Of a stretch of 26,174 nt of DNA, positions 25,550 to 26,174 are shown in pieces. The DNA comes from Trichomonas tenax (taxonomy: Eukaryota; Parabasalia; Trichomonadida; Trichomonadidae): NCBI GenBank assembly GCA_023091735.1, contig JALKBU010000744.1, positions 1 through 26,174 of the forward strand, in the 5' to 3' direction. The notes beneath the pieces are model-generated. The model was not told where the DNA came from. It saw nothing but the letters and a program-made list of their open reading frames with translations, and did not search any database. The position numbers and the translations under genes are program-made. Each line of letters starts with the position of its first letter. Position 1 is the first letter of the stretch.

Positions 25550-26174
25550 ATAGCTTCATGGAAATCGGATTTTCAACATTGAGAAAATTTTGAAAAAAGC
25601 TGAAATTCTCATTGAAAAAATTACTTTTATACTGAAAATAAAGGTTAATATAGAGGTACGAAAGCGAAAAATTTGAATGAAAGATACAAAAATTTTTGAA
25701 TATGTAAAAACAATATACTATAAGGAATCTATAGACAACATTTTAGTTTTTGGATTTTCAGAGGAAAGTGCAGCTTGGTCGGACGGTTTAAAAGAATCTT
25801 GATTTTTGCATTTTCATATCAAACATATGGTGAATTATTCAATTAATGGATCAAAAATTGATTTTTGTAGCAGTTACGCAAAAAACAGCAACTTTACAAA
25901 TCCCTTCAATTTTGTGAGGAAAATTTGCTGCATTTTGCACGGCCATGAAAAAATTGACTATTTTGAAATGTTTACTAAATTTTATTTCACTTGTTTACCA
26001 TTTCGTGCACTACATGCCTGCTGAACAAGCAAAACTCGAGTAGTGCAAATCATGTCACTTTTATGCAAATTGCATTAAAATTACCCTTCAATTTTCCGAT
26101 GCTCGCTATCAGGAGGAACCTTGCAAAGTTAAAGTGCACCAATCTTCAGCGAACTTAGCAAACAAGTTTTCCAT
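25550..26174. other. Upstream region of RasGAP 2 to window end
   Basis: This is AT-rich DNA upstream of the RasGAP 2 ATG. An ATG-initiated 41-codon plus-strand ORF (25677-25802) has a less AT-rich second half. The last ~150 bp (from about 26020) are GC-richer than the rest and end in CAT, which on the minus strand is an ATG opening only 21 codons before TGA. Neither is strong enough to call, and a gene may begin beyond the edge. Confidence 0.35.

Noticed and set aside
25806..26024. 72-codon plus-strand ORF
   Set aside because: It begins with TTG rather than ATG, and its composition is that of AT-rich spacer.
26108..26174. ATG at the right edge opening a minus-strand ORF
   Set aside because: Only 21 codons before TGA; it cannot be distinguished from chance without sequence beyond the edge.

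Overview
The window looks like nuclear DNA of a parabasalid protist (a trichomonad such as Tritrichomonas or Trichomonas). It is AT-rich and its genes are intron-free, with higher GC than the spacers between them. At least one small gene carries a near-perfect trichomonad Initiator promoter element, and several stop codons overlap a TAAA tetranucleotide, the trichomonad poly(A)-signal context. No prokaryotic operon signals, tRNAs, rRNAs or CRISPR arrays are visible. The species call is inference.

Positions 1 to about 2430 are repetitive and hold no convincing gene. A perfect inverted repeat (1-127 against 2018-2144, still open at the left window edge) encloses a second perfect inverted repeat with 289-bp arms and a 175-bp loop (871-1623). 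Just outside the right arm lie a 28/29-bp-arm hairpin (2240-2304) and a 42-bp tandem repeat (2323-2425). This is best read as a non-autonomous foldback or terminal-inverted-repeat element, possibly one nested in another. Positions 2430-4454 are gene-poor, with one possible gene relic (3032-3346) and a compact GC-richer block with inverted ends (4084-4205).

From 4455 onward there is a chain of housekeeping and regulatory genes. On the minus strand are a NIFK/Nop15-type nucleolar RRM protein and a PA200/Blm10 proteasome activator of 1600 residues with an atypical C-terminus. Next is a minus-strand MIS12-type kinetochore protein, divergent from a plus-strand protein with BRCT-like N-terminal sequence and a striking SQ/TQ cluster. 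Three further minus-strand genes follow: a 90-residue protein, a 130-residue coiled-coil protein and a WD40-like protein. A 1072-residue plus-strand leucine-rich-repeat protein resembling CARMIL comes next, then a minus-strand Cys-rich and Pro/Tyr-rich protein. The last two genes are tandem minus-strand paralogues with RasGAP-type domains, both keeping a candidate arginine finger.

The genes do not form one pathway. They cover ribosome biogenesis, proteasome regulation, chromosome segregation, possible DNA-damage signalling, cytoskeletal control and small-GTPase control. The least explained signals are the nested perfect palindromes, the GC-rich block at 4084-4205, the SQ-cluster protein and the altered C-terminal motif of PA200.
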